Shown here piece after piece: positions 1-9,211 of a stretch of 64,000 bases of DNA (positions within the stretch are counted from its first letter, which is position 1; each line of letters starts with the position of its first letter). Position numbers and translations under genes: made by a program. The notes beneath the pieces were generated by a model. The model did not search any database and had not been told where the DNA came from. It worked only from the letters and a program-made list of their open reading frames with translations. Origin of the DNA: Aestuariivivens marinum (GTDB lineage Bacteria > Bacteroidota > Bacteroidia > Flavobacteriales > Flavobacteriaceae); contig NZ_JAKMCR010000007.1 of the NCBI RefSeq assembly GCF_022662175.1, positions 32,208 through 96,207 of the forward strand, read 5' to 3'.

Positions 1-652
1 CATGTTTGGGCCGTTTAAAATATGTGTTGAAAAAACTGTGATTATCAAAAGCAACATAGGCCAAATGATTTTGATCTGCTATGTGTAGAATATCCAATTC
101 AGCATCATATAATTCCACCCACTCCTTTAATAAAGCCATATCTTCAATTGCAAATGGTTCCAAATTGGTAGTTGCAAAAACAATTTTTGACAAACCTGAA
201 AATCTATAACCATCTGGAATAACCAATACAGGAGCTAAACAACGTTGTATAACATGAATTGTGTTACTTCCAAAAATCACTTTCTCTAAACCAGAAGCTC
301 CTTTAGTACCCATTAATACCAAATCTATATTGCGATTTACACTTACTTGATTGATGGCATCGGTAAAATTATCATAATCTACTATGGAGTGAAATTTATG
401 TTTATCATTGGCGTAGGTCTTTTTAACATCTAAAATAATATTGCTTATAGATTTTTTTGCTGCCCCAACAATAGTATTATAAATTGTGGCTGAAGAGGCA
501 ACAACCATCATATCATCAGAAATAAAAGAAGAAGCCTTCTGTACATTCATAAAATAAAAATCACATGCTTGATCTTTAAAAAATCGCATAGCAAAGTGTA
601 TGGCGTTCAATGAGTTTTTCGAAAAATCAGTTGGCAAAAGTATAGATTTCAT
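1..652 (-). CDS. Universal stress protein (UspA family), C-terminus cut by window edge
   Basis: The minus-strand frame opens with ATG at 652 (MKSILLPTDFSKNS) and stays open to the first base of the window, giving about 217 residues with no stop. MxxILLPTDFS is the typical start of a Usp fold, and an internal LVLMGTKGASGLEKVIFGSN resembles the nucleotide-binding G-2x-G-9x-G(S/T) loop of ATP-binding Usp domains at about residues 117-136. A second domain seems to begin near residue 155 (KIVFATTNLEPFAI), so this is probably a two-domain tandem Usp of about 270-280 aa, as is usual in Flavobacteriaceae. Such proteins are cytoplasmic stress and starvation survival factors. The C-terminus is missing only because the window ends. 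The target of the protein cannot be told from the sequence. Confidence 0.85.
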   Translation of the reverse strand, partial: MKSILLPTDFSKNSLNAIHFAMRFFKDQACDFYFMNVQKASSFISDDMMVVASSATIYNTIVGAAKKSISNIILDVKKTYANDKHKFHSIVDYDNFTDAINQVSVNRNIDLVLMGTKGASGLEKVIFGSNTIHVIQRCLAPVLVIPDGYRFSGLSKIVFATTNLEPFAIEDMALLKEWVELYDAELDILHIADQNHLAYVAFDNHSFFNTYFKRPKH

Positions 653-830
653 TGTACCGAAGTATTTTTCATAAATATAGTAATGCTAAACTTTTAAAAA
701 CATGACAATTATCAGTCTGTTTACCTATTTATTTAAATGATTAAAAATTAGTTTAGAATTTTAAAGCATTGTATTTTCGGCACAATAAATGTGATATTAT
801 AAAATATTAACAAAAAAACAAGTCCACAGA

Positions 831-1592
831 ATGCGTTTTACCTTTATTCTTCTTGCCTTATTTTCATTGACCGTAAATGCTCAAAATACAGCCATTGGCA
901 CTAACGAAAAGCTTGTTTATACAGCCTCCTATAACATGTCAGGCATTTTAACAGATATCGCACAGGTAACCATGGAAACCAGTCCGGTAAAAACCTCAAA
1001 AGCCACATTATTAAGGCTAAAATGTACCGCTGCAACTTACAGTAAATGGGATAATTTTTTTAGAATAAGGGATCTCTATGAAAGCTATGTAAATCCAAAA
1101 ACACTCACACCATATTTATATAATAGGGATATTAATGAAGGAAGTTATTATAAGGCCATGAAATACACTTTCAGTCATAAGACAAAAACAGTAAAATCGA
1201 TACAGACCAAAAGAAACAATAACATAGAAAACAAAACCATTTCCATTGGTAATAGTACAAAAGATATAGTCTCTACACTCTATAGCATTAGGTCATTTAA
1301 TTTTGAAAACATGAGTAAAGGAGATCGCCAATCTTTAACTATTATTTTCGACCGTAAAGAAACCAAGGCACAGGTCACTTATTTAGGCAAGGAAACTATT
1401 AACACTGCTATAGGAAAAAAAGAATGTTATAAATTGGCCATTGGATCCAACGAAGCCATATTACAAGGTAACAATAGTAATTTGCTTTGGTTAACTGCAG
1501 ATGTAAACAAAATAATTGTATACGGCAAGTTTAAAATACCTGTGGGGAATGGCGAACTTAAAATAAAATCAGTTTCAGGTTTAATAAATTAA
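831..1592 (+). CDS. DUF3108 domain-containing secreted protein
   Basis: This 253-residue protein starts with a clear Sec signal peptide (MRFTFILLALFSLTVNAQ, cleavage after NAQ), so it is exported to the periplasm. The mature part (ATYSKWDNFFRIRDLYESYV followed by a TLTPYLYNRDINEG segment) matches my recollection of the DUF3108 family, beta-rich periplasmic proteins of unknown function common in Bacteroidota. The ATG at 831 fits the signal peptide. The next gene starts 10 bp after the stop, so the two are probably co-transcribed. No catalytic residues are evident, and the family assignment rests on recognition of the pattern rather than on a search. Confidence 0.75.
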   Translation: MRFTFILLALFSLTVNAQNTAIGTNEKLVYTASYNMSGILTDIAQVTMETSPVKTSKATLLRLKCTAATYSKWDNFFRIRDLYESYVNPKTLTPYLYNRDINEGSYYKAMKYTFSHKTKTVKSIQTKRNNNIENKTISIGNSTKDIVSTLYSIRSFNFENMSKGDRQSLTIIFDRKETKAQVTYLGKETINTAIGKKECYKLAIGSNEAILQGNNSNLLWLTADVNKIIVYGKFKIPVGNGELKIKSVSGLIN

Positions 1593-1602
1593 ACGTAGTC
1601 AT

Positions 1603-1962
1603 ATGAAAAAAACCTTCATTGTTTTAGCTCTTGTCTCGTCAATTCTTGCCACCATATTTGCAGTATTGCCAATTTCTAACTTAGCCATAATCCCTGCCCT
1701 TGCAGCTTTAATATTTGGTTTAGTGGCATTCTATTTATCAAAAAAAACAGGTGACGTAAAAAAAATTATTCAATTTATTTTTTTACTTACAATTGTTGCA
1801 CTTTCCCTAACCATTTTCAAAGCAGTTTTCACAACTACAGAAGTGGCTGACACCAAAACTTTGGACACTAAAGAAACACAATTGAAAGAAGAAGCCATTG
1901 AAGAATTGGAAAACATTGACATAGATGTCGAAGAATTTGAAGATATTGACATAGCACAATAA
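1603..1962 (+). CDS. Small membrane protein with acidic C-terminal tail
   Basis: The product is a 119-residue protein with three predicted transmembrane helices (about residues 5-25, 28-46 and 54-74), followed by a very acidic tail rich in Glu and Asp (EEFEDIDIAQ at the end). I do not recognise a named family. It follows the DUF3108 gene by 10 bp and is probably in the same transcript. The hydrophobic N-terminus could be read as a signal anchor, but the repeated hydrophobic segments favour an integral inner-membrane protein. Confidence 0.6.
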   Translation: MKKTFIVLALVSSILATIFAVLPISNLAIIPALAALIFGLVAFYLSKKTGDVKKIIQFIFLLTIVALSLTIFKAVFTTTEVADTKTLDTKETQLKEEAIEELENIDIDVEEFEDIDIAQ

Positions 1963-2090
1963 GTGATTCCCTCTTTATTGCATATATTTGTTATATCAAA
2001 AAAATATGAAATTAGCATATTGCATTTTTTTTGCCCAGAGAAAATTTTAATTATATATTACTTGGGATAAAACCTATCAAATATGCACAC

Positions 2091-3146
2091 ATGAAGACAC
2101 TTTTTATCCTTTCTCTTTTTTCCCTTTTGGGTACTTGTGCAACCGAAAAATATAGCATAAAAATCAAAAATCTTCAAAACAGCATTACATTGGTAGACAG
2201 CATGAAAGTTATAAAATATGCTAACACTATCACTTCAAAAGAGTTAAAAACCCACCTTTATACTTTTGCCTCCAATAAGTTTGAAGGCCGTGAAGTAGGA
2301 ACTAAAGGACAAAAATTAGCTGCAAGATTCTTAAAGGATTATTATATAAACAAAGGGATTCCTGCGCCATTTGGTAACAACAACTACTATCAATCCATTC
2401 CTGGATCCTATTTTTTAAAAGAAGGCATTAATGCTTCCGAAAATGTCTTGGCTTATATTGAAGGTAATGAAAAACCTAGTGAACAAATTATTATTTCGGC
2501 TCATTTAGATCATCTTGGTGTTGATGAAAGAGGAAATATTAATTATGGAGCAGATGACGATGGTTCGGGTACTGTTGCCATTATGGAAATTGCAGATGCT
2601 TTCCTTAAAGCAAAACAAGAAGGCAATGGTCCCAAAAGAAGTATCCTATTTCTTCATCTTACCGCAGAAGAGATAGGTAAACAAGGTTCTGAATACTACA
2701 CAAGCAATCCGGTGTTTCCTCTTGAAAATGCCATTGCAAATCTTAATATTGACATGATTGGTCGTGTAGATGACCTTCACAAAGATAATAGCAACTATAT
2801 TTATTTAATTGGTGCCGATAGGCTAAGTAAAGAACTGCATTACACTTCCGAAAAAGTAAACGATGCCTACTTCAATATTAATTTAGATTACAGATATAAT
2901 AGCGAAAAAGACAGAAACAATTACTATACAAGATCCGATCATTATAATTTTGCTAAGCATGGTGTTCCTGTAATTTTTTATTTTAATGGTGAACACGATG
3001 ATTACCACAAACACACAGATACACCCGATAAAATAGATTATAATCTATTAAAAAAACGTGCCCAACTCATATTTGCCACTGCATGGCAATTGGCAAACCA
3101 ACCCCACAGATTGACAACTGATGAAAAACATGAGTTGTTAAAATAG
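2091..3146 (+). CDS. M28 family zinc metallopeptidase, first of a tandem pair
   Basis: A 351-residue zinc exopeptidase of MEROPS family M28. Ligand motifs seen in order are SAHLDH (His138), NYGADDDGSGT (Asp near 154-156), TAEEIG (catalytic and ligand Glu193/194), NIDMIGR (Asp221) and, near the C-terminus, DYHKHTDTPDK with the final His. An upstream start at 2031 would put 20 residues before the hydrophobic segment. The ATG at 2091 gives a clean signal sequence (MKTLFILSLFSLLGTC) with a lipoprotein-like Cys16, although Thr at -1 is unusual for a lipobox. A TATATTTG -7 box lies at 1983-1990. The next gene is a close paralogue, so this is a tandem duplication. Exported M28 enzymes are aminopeptidases; the exact substrate is unknown. 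Confidence 0.88.
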   Translation: MKTLFILSLFSLLGTCATEKYSIKIKNLQNSITLVDSMKVIKYANTITSKELKTHLYTFASNKFEGREVGTKGQKLAARFLKDYYINKGIPAPFGNNNYYQSIPGSYFLKEGINASENVLAYIEGNEKPSEQIIISAHLDHLGVDERGNINYGADDDGSGTVAIMEIADAFLKAKQEGNGPKRSILFLHLTAEEIGKQGSEYYTSNPVFPLENAIANLNIDMIGRVDDLHKDNSNYIYLIGADRLSKELHYTSEKVNDAYFNINLDYRYNSEKDRNNYYTRSDHYNFAKHGVPVIFYFNGEHDDYHKHTDTPDKIDYNLLKKRAQLIFATAWQLANQPHRLTTDEKHELLK

Positions 3147-3244
3147 ATAAAAGTCTAACATATATTAGCTTATATTTTTGTATTATAGCACACATTATCG
3201 TCCAATTGGAGTTAAAATTATTTGTCTTGATTTAATAAAAAAGA

Positions 3245-4258
3245 ATGAAAAACATAGTCTTATTTATATGCTACACTTTTTTAACGGTTTCTTGTAGCTC
3301 TTCGCAAGGAAAAAAATGGTCCAACTCAAGTAAAGAAATGGTTACCAAATTTGCAAAGACCATAACTAGTTACGAATTAAAAGAGATGCTTTACATCTAC
3401 GCATCTGATGATTTTGAGGGTAGAAATACTGGAGAACCTGGACAAAAAAAAGCAGTAAACTTTATTAAGGACCACTATGTTGAGAATGGCATTTTATCAC
3501 CAATAGCAATAGACGACTATTTTCAAGAAATACCGTCGTCTTACTTTAATAACCAAGTAAAAGATTCAGAAAACGTGTTGGCTTACATCAAGGGATCTGA
3601 AAAACCAGATGAAGTCATCATCATATCGGCTCATTTAGACCACATAGGCATATCTAAAAGTGGTGAGATAAACAATGGTGCTGATGATGATGGTTCGGGC
3701 ACAGTGGCTATTTTAGAAATTGCTGAAGCTTTTCAAACAGCCGTTAAATCTGGTTATTCACCCAAGCGCTCAATATTATTTTTACATGTAACCGGAGAAG
3801 AGATTGGCTTATATGGTTCACGTTATTATGCCGATATAGACCCTGTTTTCCCTTTGGAAAACACCGTTGCCAATTTAAATATTGATATGATTGGACGTGT
3901 TGACCCCAAGCATGAAGACAAAGGTAATTACCTTTATTTAATTGGTTCGGACAAGTTAAGTAAAGAACTCCATGATCTATCCGAATTGGTAAACAAAACT
4001 TTCTTCAATTTAGAGTTTGATTACACCTATAATGATGATAACGACCCAAATCGTTTCTATTATCGTTCAGATCACTATAATTTTGCCAAAAACAACATTC
4101 CCGTTATTTTTTATTTCAACGGTACACATGCTGATTATCATAAACCCAGTGATACGCCCGATAAAATAAATTATGAATTTTTAGAAACCCGTGCCCGTTT
4201 AATTTTCCATACCGCTTGGGAATTGGCTAATAGAACAAATCGTGTGAAATTGGATTAA
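3245..4258 (+). CDS. M28 family zinc metallopeptidase lipoprotein, second of a tandem pair
   Basis: A 337-residue paralogue of the upstream gene, with the same order of zinc-binding motifs: SAHLDHIG, NNGADDDGSGT, TGEEIG, NIDMIGR and DYHKPSDTPDK. The N-terminus carries a good lipobox (LTVSC, lipidated Cys17), so it should be anchored in the outer or inner membrane facing the periplasm or the surface. A -7-type box TATTTTTG lies at 3173-3180, but there is no clear -33 element, so it may have its own promoter or be read through from its sister gene 98 bp upstream. The two proteins align over their whole length, which marks a local duplication. They most likely differ in substrate preference, which cannot be read from the sequence. 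Confidence 0.88.
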   Translation: MKNIVLFICYTFLTVSCSSSQGKKWSNSSKEMVTKFAKTITSYELKEMLYIYASDDFEGRNTGEPGQKKAVNFIKDHYVENGILSPIAIDDYFQEIPSSYFNNQVKDSENVLAYIKGSEKPDEVIIISAHLDHIGISKSGEINNGADDDGSGTVAILEIAEAFQTAVKSGYSPKRSILFLHVTGEEIGLYGSRYYADIDPVFPLENTVANLNIDMIGRVDPKHEDKGNYLYLIGSDKLSKELHDLSELVNKTFFNLEFDYTYNDDNDPNRFYYRSDHYNFAKNNIPVIFYFNGTHADYHKPSDTPDKINYEFLETRARLIFHTAWELANRTNRVKLD

Positions 4259-4380
4259 GAGTTACTTCTAAAGAAAACATACAATAAGCTTTTTGTTTGA
4301 AAAAATCTTATCTATTGGATGAGAGCTAAGTTTAATTTCAACTCCATTTGTTTACTACGATTAAGCTCAAAATAGTCTAC

Positions 4381-4414
4381 AAAAAAAGTCCCTTGATAAT
4401 ACCAAGAGACTTTG
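4381..4414 (-). terminator. Rho-independent terminator of tRNA-His
   Basis: Read on the minus strand, AGTCTCTTG and CAAGGGACT form a 9-bp stem with one G.T pair around a 7-base loop, followed by a run of seven T. It lies directly behind the 3' end of the minus-strand tRNA-His. Confidence 0.8.
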
Positions 4415-4419
4415 TTAAG

Positions 4420-4494
4420 GGTGGAAGATCGGTCTCGAACCGACGACCTCCTGAACCACAATCAGGCGCTCTAACCAACTGAGCTACAACCACC
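4420..4494 (-). tRNA. tRNA-His (anticodon GTG)
   Basis: The minus strand folds into a full cloverleaf: D arm GCTCAGTTGGTTAGAGC, anticodon loop with GTG, variable loop AGGTC, and a T arm with GTTCGAGAC. The extra 5' G (position -1) opposite discriminator C73 is the identity mark of tRNA-His. CCA is not encoded. In the acceptor stem, pairs 5:68 and 6:67 both read T-T, so the stem has two adjacent mismatches (GTGGTTG against CTTCCAC). Confidence 0.93.
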
Positions 4495-4575
4495 ATGTAA
4501 ATCGCATTATAAATGCGAGTGCAAATGTAATTTATTTCGGTTTGTCTACAAAACCTTTTTTCAAAATTTTAAAAG

Positions 4576-5298
4576 CTATTTTAAATTAAATAAGCTGTCT
4601 ACGGCTACATAGCGCTCTACATTAAACCCTTCGGCATATTCAACTCCAATTAAACGCCCCATATCCCTGGCCCTGTATTTCACACTATCGGTAAAATTTT
4701 TGCTCGAAATTGGTGTTTCAGGTTCAATACTATTTTCATTATAAAATTGTGTTTTATACGCTAAAACCGCTTCCATCTTTTTATCCATGAACCCTGTAAC
4801 ATCTACAACAAAATCAGGCACTAGGTTTTTCCATTGAATGTAGTGATATACCTGTTTAGGACGCCAGGGGTCTTGCCAAACATCATCAACTTCATCTTTG
4901 GTATCAATCTTTAAAAGACCACTTAAAAAACAAGCATCACTAACTAATTTACTGGCTTTACCATGATCTATATGTCGATCATCTACAGCATTACACAACA
5001 CGATTTCTGGCCTGTATTTGCGTATCATTTTAATTAATGCAATTTGGTGGTCCTTATCGTTAACGAAAAAGCCATCGGCAAATTCCATGTTAATACGAAA
5101 AGATACCCCGAGTACCTGCGATGCATGTTCAGATTCTTCTTCCCTAGTCTTAACAGTTCCTCGCGTTCCTAATTCACCACGGGTTAAATCTATGATGCCC
5201 ACCTTCTTGCCATGAGCAATTTCTTTAGCTATAGTAGCACTGCAACCCAGTTCTACATCATCTGGATGTGCACCTATAGCAAGTATATCAACTTTCAT
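4576..5298 (-). CDS. bshB1: Bacillithiol biosynthesis deacetylase BshB1
   Basis: A 240-residue zinc-dependent N-acetyl-hexosamine deacetylase of the PIG-L/LmbE superfamily. The AHPDD motif with GAHPDDVELGC at residues 9-19 and the later DRHIDHGKAS segment supply the zinc ligands and catalytic Asp. It removes acetate from GlcNAc-malate to give GlcN-malate, the second step of bacillithiol synthesis, a low-molecular-weight thiol made by Firmicutes and Bacteroidota. I chose the ATG at 5298 because the family starts directly with MKVDILAIGAHPDD; an in-frame upstream start at 5325 would add nine residues that look unlike the family. It stands alone, next to tRNA-His. Confidence 0.9.
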   Translation of the reverse strand: MKVDILAIGAHPDDVELGCSATIAKEIAHGKKVGIIDLTRGELGTRGTVKTREEESEHASQVLGVSFRINMEFADGFFVNDKDHQIALIKMIRKYRPEIVLCNAVDDRHIDHGKASKLVSDACFLSGLLKIDTKDEVDDVWQDPWRPKQVYHYIQWKNLVPDFVVDVTGFMDKKMEAVLAYKTQFYNENSIEPETPISSKNFTDSVKYRARDMGRLIGVEYAEGFNVERYVAVDSLFNLK

Positions 5299-5594
5299 AT
5301 ATAATTTTGTTATATTTAAGGACACTTGATGCCAATTTAAGAAGAATTTTTATCAAAATTTTATTATGTCTTTACAGATTTTAATTCGTTCCACTTTATA
5401 TTTCCTAAATATATTCAGAAATCTTAAAAAAAGCGATATTACTATTACGTTTTCGTATTTTTATTCAACACAAAAAACCCCAAACACCTAACAATCCTTG
5501 AAAAATGTGGCCTTAAACAAAAGAATGACATTCGTCATAATAATTAAGGGTGTTGGAAAGTAATTTTATCGAATAAAACAAACTACTTTTAGAT

Positions 5595-7436
5595 ATGATT
5601 TATTTAATGCTTACCATATTAGCTATTACCATAGGGCTTTTTGTTTGGGGCAAATTAACACCAGATATTGTAGCTCTCATATCTATGATAAGTTTGTACC
5701 TCACAGGCATATTAGATGCAACAGAAACCCTGAGTGGATTCAGCAATCCCACAGTTATTATGATTGCTGCATTATTTATTATAGGCGAAGGTATTGCGCA
5801 AACGGGTTGGACTGCCATGGCAGGTAAAAAGTTTGTGGATTGGGCGGGAAAAAGTGTACCAAAACTATTGGTAATTGTTACTTTGGGTGCCGGTATCCTA
5901 TCTGGCTTTGTAAGCAACACAGGAACCGTCGCCACATTAATGCCCTTAACTATATCTTCTGCTTGGAGTATTGGCACATTACCCTCAAAAATGTTAATGC
6001 CTGTTGCTTTTGGGTCCAATACAGGTGGATTATTGACCTTAACGGGAACACCTCCTAACATTATTGCCAGTAATGCTTTAGTAGATGCAGGTTTTAAAGG
6101 GTTTTCGTTTTTTGAATTTGGTTTAATTGGTTTACCGCTGTTAATTATCGCAATATTATACTTTAGATATATAGGCTACAAATTATTGCCTAAAAACAAA
6201 ACCAACAACAAGCCTATTAATATTGAAACTACACTGCACAAATGGATTGAAGCTTATAAAATAGACAACGACTATTATAGGCTGCGTATAAGAAGTCTGT
6301 CGCCACTCATTAATACCAAGTTAGAAGACTGGCACATTGAAAAAAACTATAATGTTTCTATAATCCGATTAAAAAGAAGACATCCCAATATTCTAAAGGG
6401 CATCCATAGTTATGAAGAATTCCCTAGTAACGATACAGAACTTATGTATCATGACATTATAACCGTAAAAGGAGATACAGAAGCCATTAATACATTAATG
6501 ATAAAATTCAGGCTAGGACTTTTACCTTTAGAACCTATTACAGATGAACTTAAAAATAACCTCATAAACCAAGAGGTAGGTATGACCGAGGTAATTGTTA
6601 ATCCAAACTCAATCTTAGTTGGAAGACACTACAAATTAGGTGATTATTTTAATCGATATGGCATCCAACTATTGGCCGCTTCAAGGAATAACAAACCTTT
6701 GGAAGACAAAGAAATAACTGTTAAAGCAGGAGATGCTTTTTTATTACGAGGTACCTGGGAAGATATTGAAAACCTAAAAAAACAACACGAAAATCTAGTA
6801 ATTATAGGAAGTCCCGAGGGTATGGCCAAAAATGTTGACAAACTAAATCTTAAATCCTATATAGCAATTAGTGCTCTTTTATTGATGATTGTATTTATGG
6901 TATTTAACATTGTACCAGGTGCTATTGCTGCTTTAATATCTGCGGGTGTTATTTTGTTAACTGGCTGTGTACCTATTACTAAAGCCTACAAAGGCATCAG
7001 TTGGACCAGTGTAGTTATGATTGCTGCTATGATACCTATGGGTATTGCTTTACAAAAAACGGGAACTGCCCAAGTAATAGCCAATGGCTTGGTAAACTAT
7101 TTAGGAGCCATTCACCCAATAGTATTACTGGGTGGTGTTTTTATGTTAACCACAACTTTTAGTCAGGTTATTAATAATTCAGCAACAGCTGTGCTTATGG
7201 CTCCCATAGCCATATTAGCAGCAAGTTCCCTAAATTTATCACCAGAGCCATTTATGATTGCCGTTGCTATAAGTGCTTCAACGGCATTCCTCACTCCAAT
7301 AGGCACCACAACAAACGCAATGGTCATGACTGCTGGAGGATATAAGTTTATGGATTATTTAAAAGTAGGAGCGCCTTTATTGTTCATTTTCTTAATGATA
7401 ACACTAATACTAGTGCCATTAATTTGGCCTTTCTAA
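5595..7436 (+). CDS. SLC13/DASS family permease with two RCK-C (TrkA-C) domains
   Basis: A 613-residue inner-membrane transporter. The membrane part is split in two halves, each with a motif typical of the divalent anion/Na+ symporter family: SNTGTVATLMPL near residue 107 and NNSATAVLMAPIAI near residue 525. Between them, at about residues 215-420, lies a cytoplasmic insert that contains two regulatory C-terminal RCK domains of the TrkA-C type, the layout of the large SLC13-like proteins (relatives include sulfate and silicate or dicarboxylate carriers). Substrate therefore remains open: sulfate, a C4-dicarboxylate or another anion. The gene is followed 39 bp later by pckA, so an operon with a carbon-metabolism gene is possible and would slightly favour dicarboxylates. 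Confidence 0.85.
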   Translation: MIYLMLTILAITIGLFVWGKLTPDIVALISMISLYLTGILDATETLSGFSNPTVIMIAALFIIGEGIAQTGWTAMAGKKFVDWAGKSVPKLLVIVTLGAGILSGFVSNTGTVATLMPLTISSAWSIGTLPSKMLMPVAFGSNTGGLLTLTGTPPNIIASNALVDAGFKGFSFFEFGLIGLPLLIIAILYFRYIGYKLLPKNKTNNKPINIETTLHKWIEAYKIDNDYYRLRIRSLSPLINTKLEDWHIEKNYNVSIIRLKRRHPNILKGIHSYEEFPSNDTELMYHDIITVKGDTEAINTLMIKFRLGLLPLEPITDELKNNLINQEVGMTEVIVNPNSILVGRHYKLGDYFNRYGIQLLAASRNNKPLEDKEITVKAGDAFLLRGTWEDIENLKKQHENLVIIGSPEGMAKNVDKLNLKSYIAISALLLMIVFMVFNIVPGAIAALISAGVILLTGCVPITKAYKGISWTSVVMIAAMIPMGIALQKTGTAQVIANGLVNYLGAIHPIVLLGGVFMLTTTFSQVINNSATAVLMAPIAILAASSLNLSPEPFMIAVAISASTAFLTPIGTTTNAMVMTAGGYKFMDYLKVGAPLLFIFLMITLILVPLIWPF

Positions 7437-7475
7437 ATAAAAAATTATTAATAAGAACCTTAAAATAAACACAAA

Positions 7476-9107
7476 ATGAAAACTTCAGAAACCTTATTTA
7501 AAGACACAAGCTTAGAGCAATATGGTATAACGAATGTTAACGTTAACTGGAATTTAACGCCTGAAGAACTTCAAAAAATAACTGTTGAAAGAGGTATGGG
7601 AAAAGAAACTGCAAATGGAACCCTTGCCATTAATACCGGTAAATTTACAGGACGTTCACCTCAGGATCGCTTCCTTGTAAAAGATGATTATACAGCAGAT
7701 AAAGTATGGTGGGGAAAAACTAACAAAGCCATATCTCCAGAAAACTTTGATAAACTTCAAAATGAAATTACAGCATACCTTTCTGGAAAAGAAATTTATG
7801 CTAGGGATGGTTATGTGTGTGCCGAACCAGAATACAGGACCAATATTAGGACCATAACAGAATACCCTTGGTCTAATATGTTTGTTTACAATATGTTTTT
7901 AAGACCAAGTGCTAAGGAACTTGAAAACTTTAAGGAAGATTGGCTCATTCTTTGTGCACCAGGGTACGAATGTCCAGATCCAAAAGCTTATGGAATACGA
8001 CAAGGTAATTTTTCTATCTTGAACTTCACCAAAAAAATAGCTTTAGTTGGTGGTTCAGCTTACACAGGTGAAATGAAAAAAGGTATTTTCTCTGCTTTAA
8101 ACCTCATATTACCTACCGAAAAGAATGTGCTTCCTATGCACTGCTCGGCTAACGTAGGCAAAAAGGGAGATACTGCTATTTTTTTCGGGCTATCTGGAAC
8201 AGGAAAAACAACTCTTTCAGCAGACCCTGATAGAAAATTGATTGGTGATGACGAACATGGTTGGACGGCAGACAATACCATTTTTAACTTTGAAGGTGGG
8301 TGTTATGCCAAGGTAATTGACCTAACTGAGGAGAAAGAACCAGATATTTTTAGAGCAGTAAAGCCAGGTGCATTGCTTGAAAATATTGTATTTAAGGATA
8401 ATGGAGAGCCAGCTTATGAGGACAGCACCATAACACAAAACACACGTGTAAGTTACCCAATATATCATATTGACAATATTCAGGAAACACTTTATGCTAA
8501 CAATCCGAAAAACATATTTTTCTTAACCTGTGATGCCTTTGGTGTACTCCCCCCTGTTTCTAAATTAACTCCAGGTCAAGCCGCATACCACTTTATTTCT
8601 GGTTATACTGCTAAAGTTGCTGGAACTGAAGCTGGAATTACCGAACCTGTACCATCGTTCTCCGCTTGCTTTGGAGAGCCTTTTATGCCATTACACCCAA
8701 CTGTTTATGGTGAAATGTTAAGTAAAAAAATGCAAGAAGCGGGTGTAAACGTTTGGTTAATTAACACTGGATGGAGTGGTGGCCCTTATGGTGTTGGTTC
8801 TCGTATTAAACTAAAATATACTAGAGCTATGATTACCGCAATACTTAACGGTGATTTAGATGGCGTGGATTATGAGCAAAACTTTATTTTTGGGTTATTT
8901 ATGCCTAAATATTGTCCTGGTGTACCTACCGAAATTTTAGACCCAATGAACACTTGGTTACAAAAAGGTCAATATATTGGTAAGGCTATACAATTAGCTC
9001 ATTCATTCCACCTAAACTTTGAAAAATTTGCACAACAAGCTACAGATCAAATTATTGAAGGTGGACCACTAATTGATGAACACCATCATTTACATGAACA
9101 CTTTTAA
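7476..9107 (+). CDS. pckA: Phosphoenolpyruvate carboxykinase (ATP)
   Basis: A 543-residue enzyme, the normal length for the ATP-dependent family, that converts oxaloacetate and ATP to phosphoenolpyruvate, CO2 and ADP, the entry step of gluconeogenesis. The kinase-1a P-loop is GLSGTGKTTLSAD at about residues 238-250, the metal-binding LIGDDEHGW follows at about 255-263, and the family signature FSACFGEPFMPLHP lies at about 397-410. The N-terminal RSPQDRF loop that binds oxaloacetate is also present (residues 60-66). A strong intrinsic terminator follows at 9126-9155, so it ends its transcription unit. It lies 39 bp behind the SLC13-like transporter. Confidence 0.97.
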   Translation: MKTSETLFKDTSLEQYGITNVNVNWNLTPEELQKITVERGMGKETANGTLAINTGKFTGRSPQDRFLVKDDYTADKVWWGKTNKAISPENFDKLQNEITAYLSGKEIYARDGYVCAEPEYRTNIRTITEYPWSNMFVYNMFLRPSAKELENFKEDWLILCAPGYECPDPKAYGIRQGNFSILNFTKKIALVGGSAYTGEMKKGIFSALNLILPTEKNVLPMHCSANVGKKGDTAIFFGLSGTGKTTLSADPDRKLIGDDEHGWTADNTIFNFEGGCYAKVIDLTEEKEPDIFRAVKPGALLENIVFKDNGEPAYEDSTITQNTRVSYPIYHIDNIQETLYANNPKNIFFLTCDAFGVLPPVSKLTPGQAAYHFISGYTAKVAGTEAGITEPVPSFSACFGEPFMPLHPTVYGEMLSKKMQEAGVNVWLINTGWSGGPYGVGSRIKLKYTRAMITAILNGDLDGVDYEQNFIFGLFMPKYCPGVPTEILDPMNTWLQKGQYIGKAIQLAHSFHLNFEKFAQQATDQIIEGGPLIDEHHHLHEHF

Positions 9108-9125
9108 TAGGTTCTTATTAACCGT

Positions 9126-9155
9126 AAAAGGAGCTCTATAACGAGCTCCTTTTTT
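9126..9155 (+). terminator. Rho-independent terminator of pckA
   Basis: GGAGCTC (9130-9136) pairs perfectly with GAGCTCC (9143-9149) around the loop TATAAC. It is preceded by four A and followed by six T, a classic intrinsic terminator 22 bp behind the pckA stop. Confidence 0.92.
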
Positions 9156-9211
9156 AAATTGTTAAAACTATTTTAGTTTTTAGAACAATAAAAGCTTTCA
9201 ATCCCATAAAT

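Noticed and set aside
5600..6061. Long minus-strand frame opposite the SLC13 gene
   Set aside because: Shadow of a membrane protein gene in the opposite strand; no similarity or start signal.
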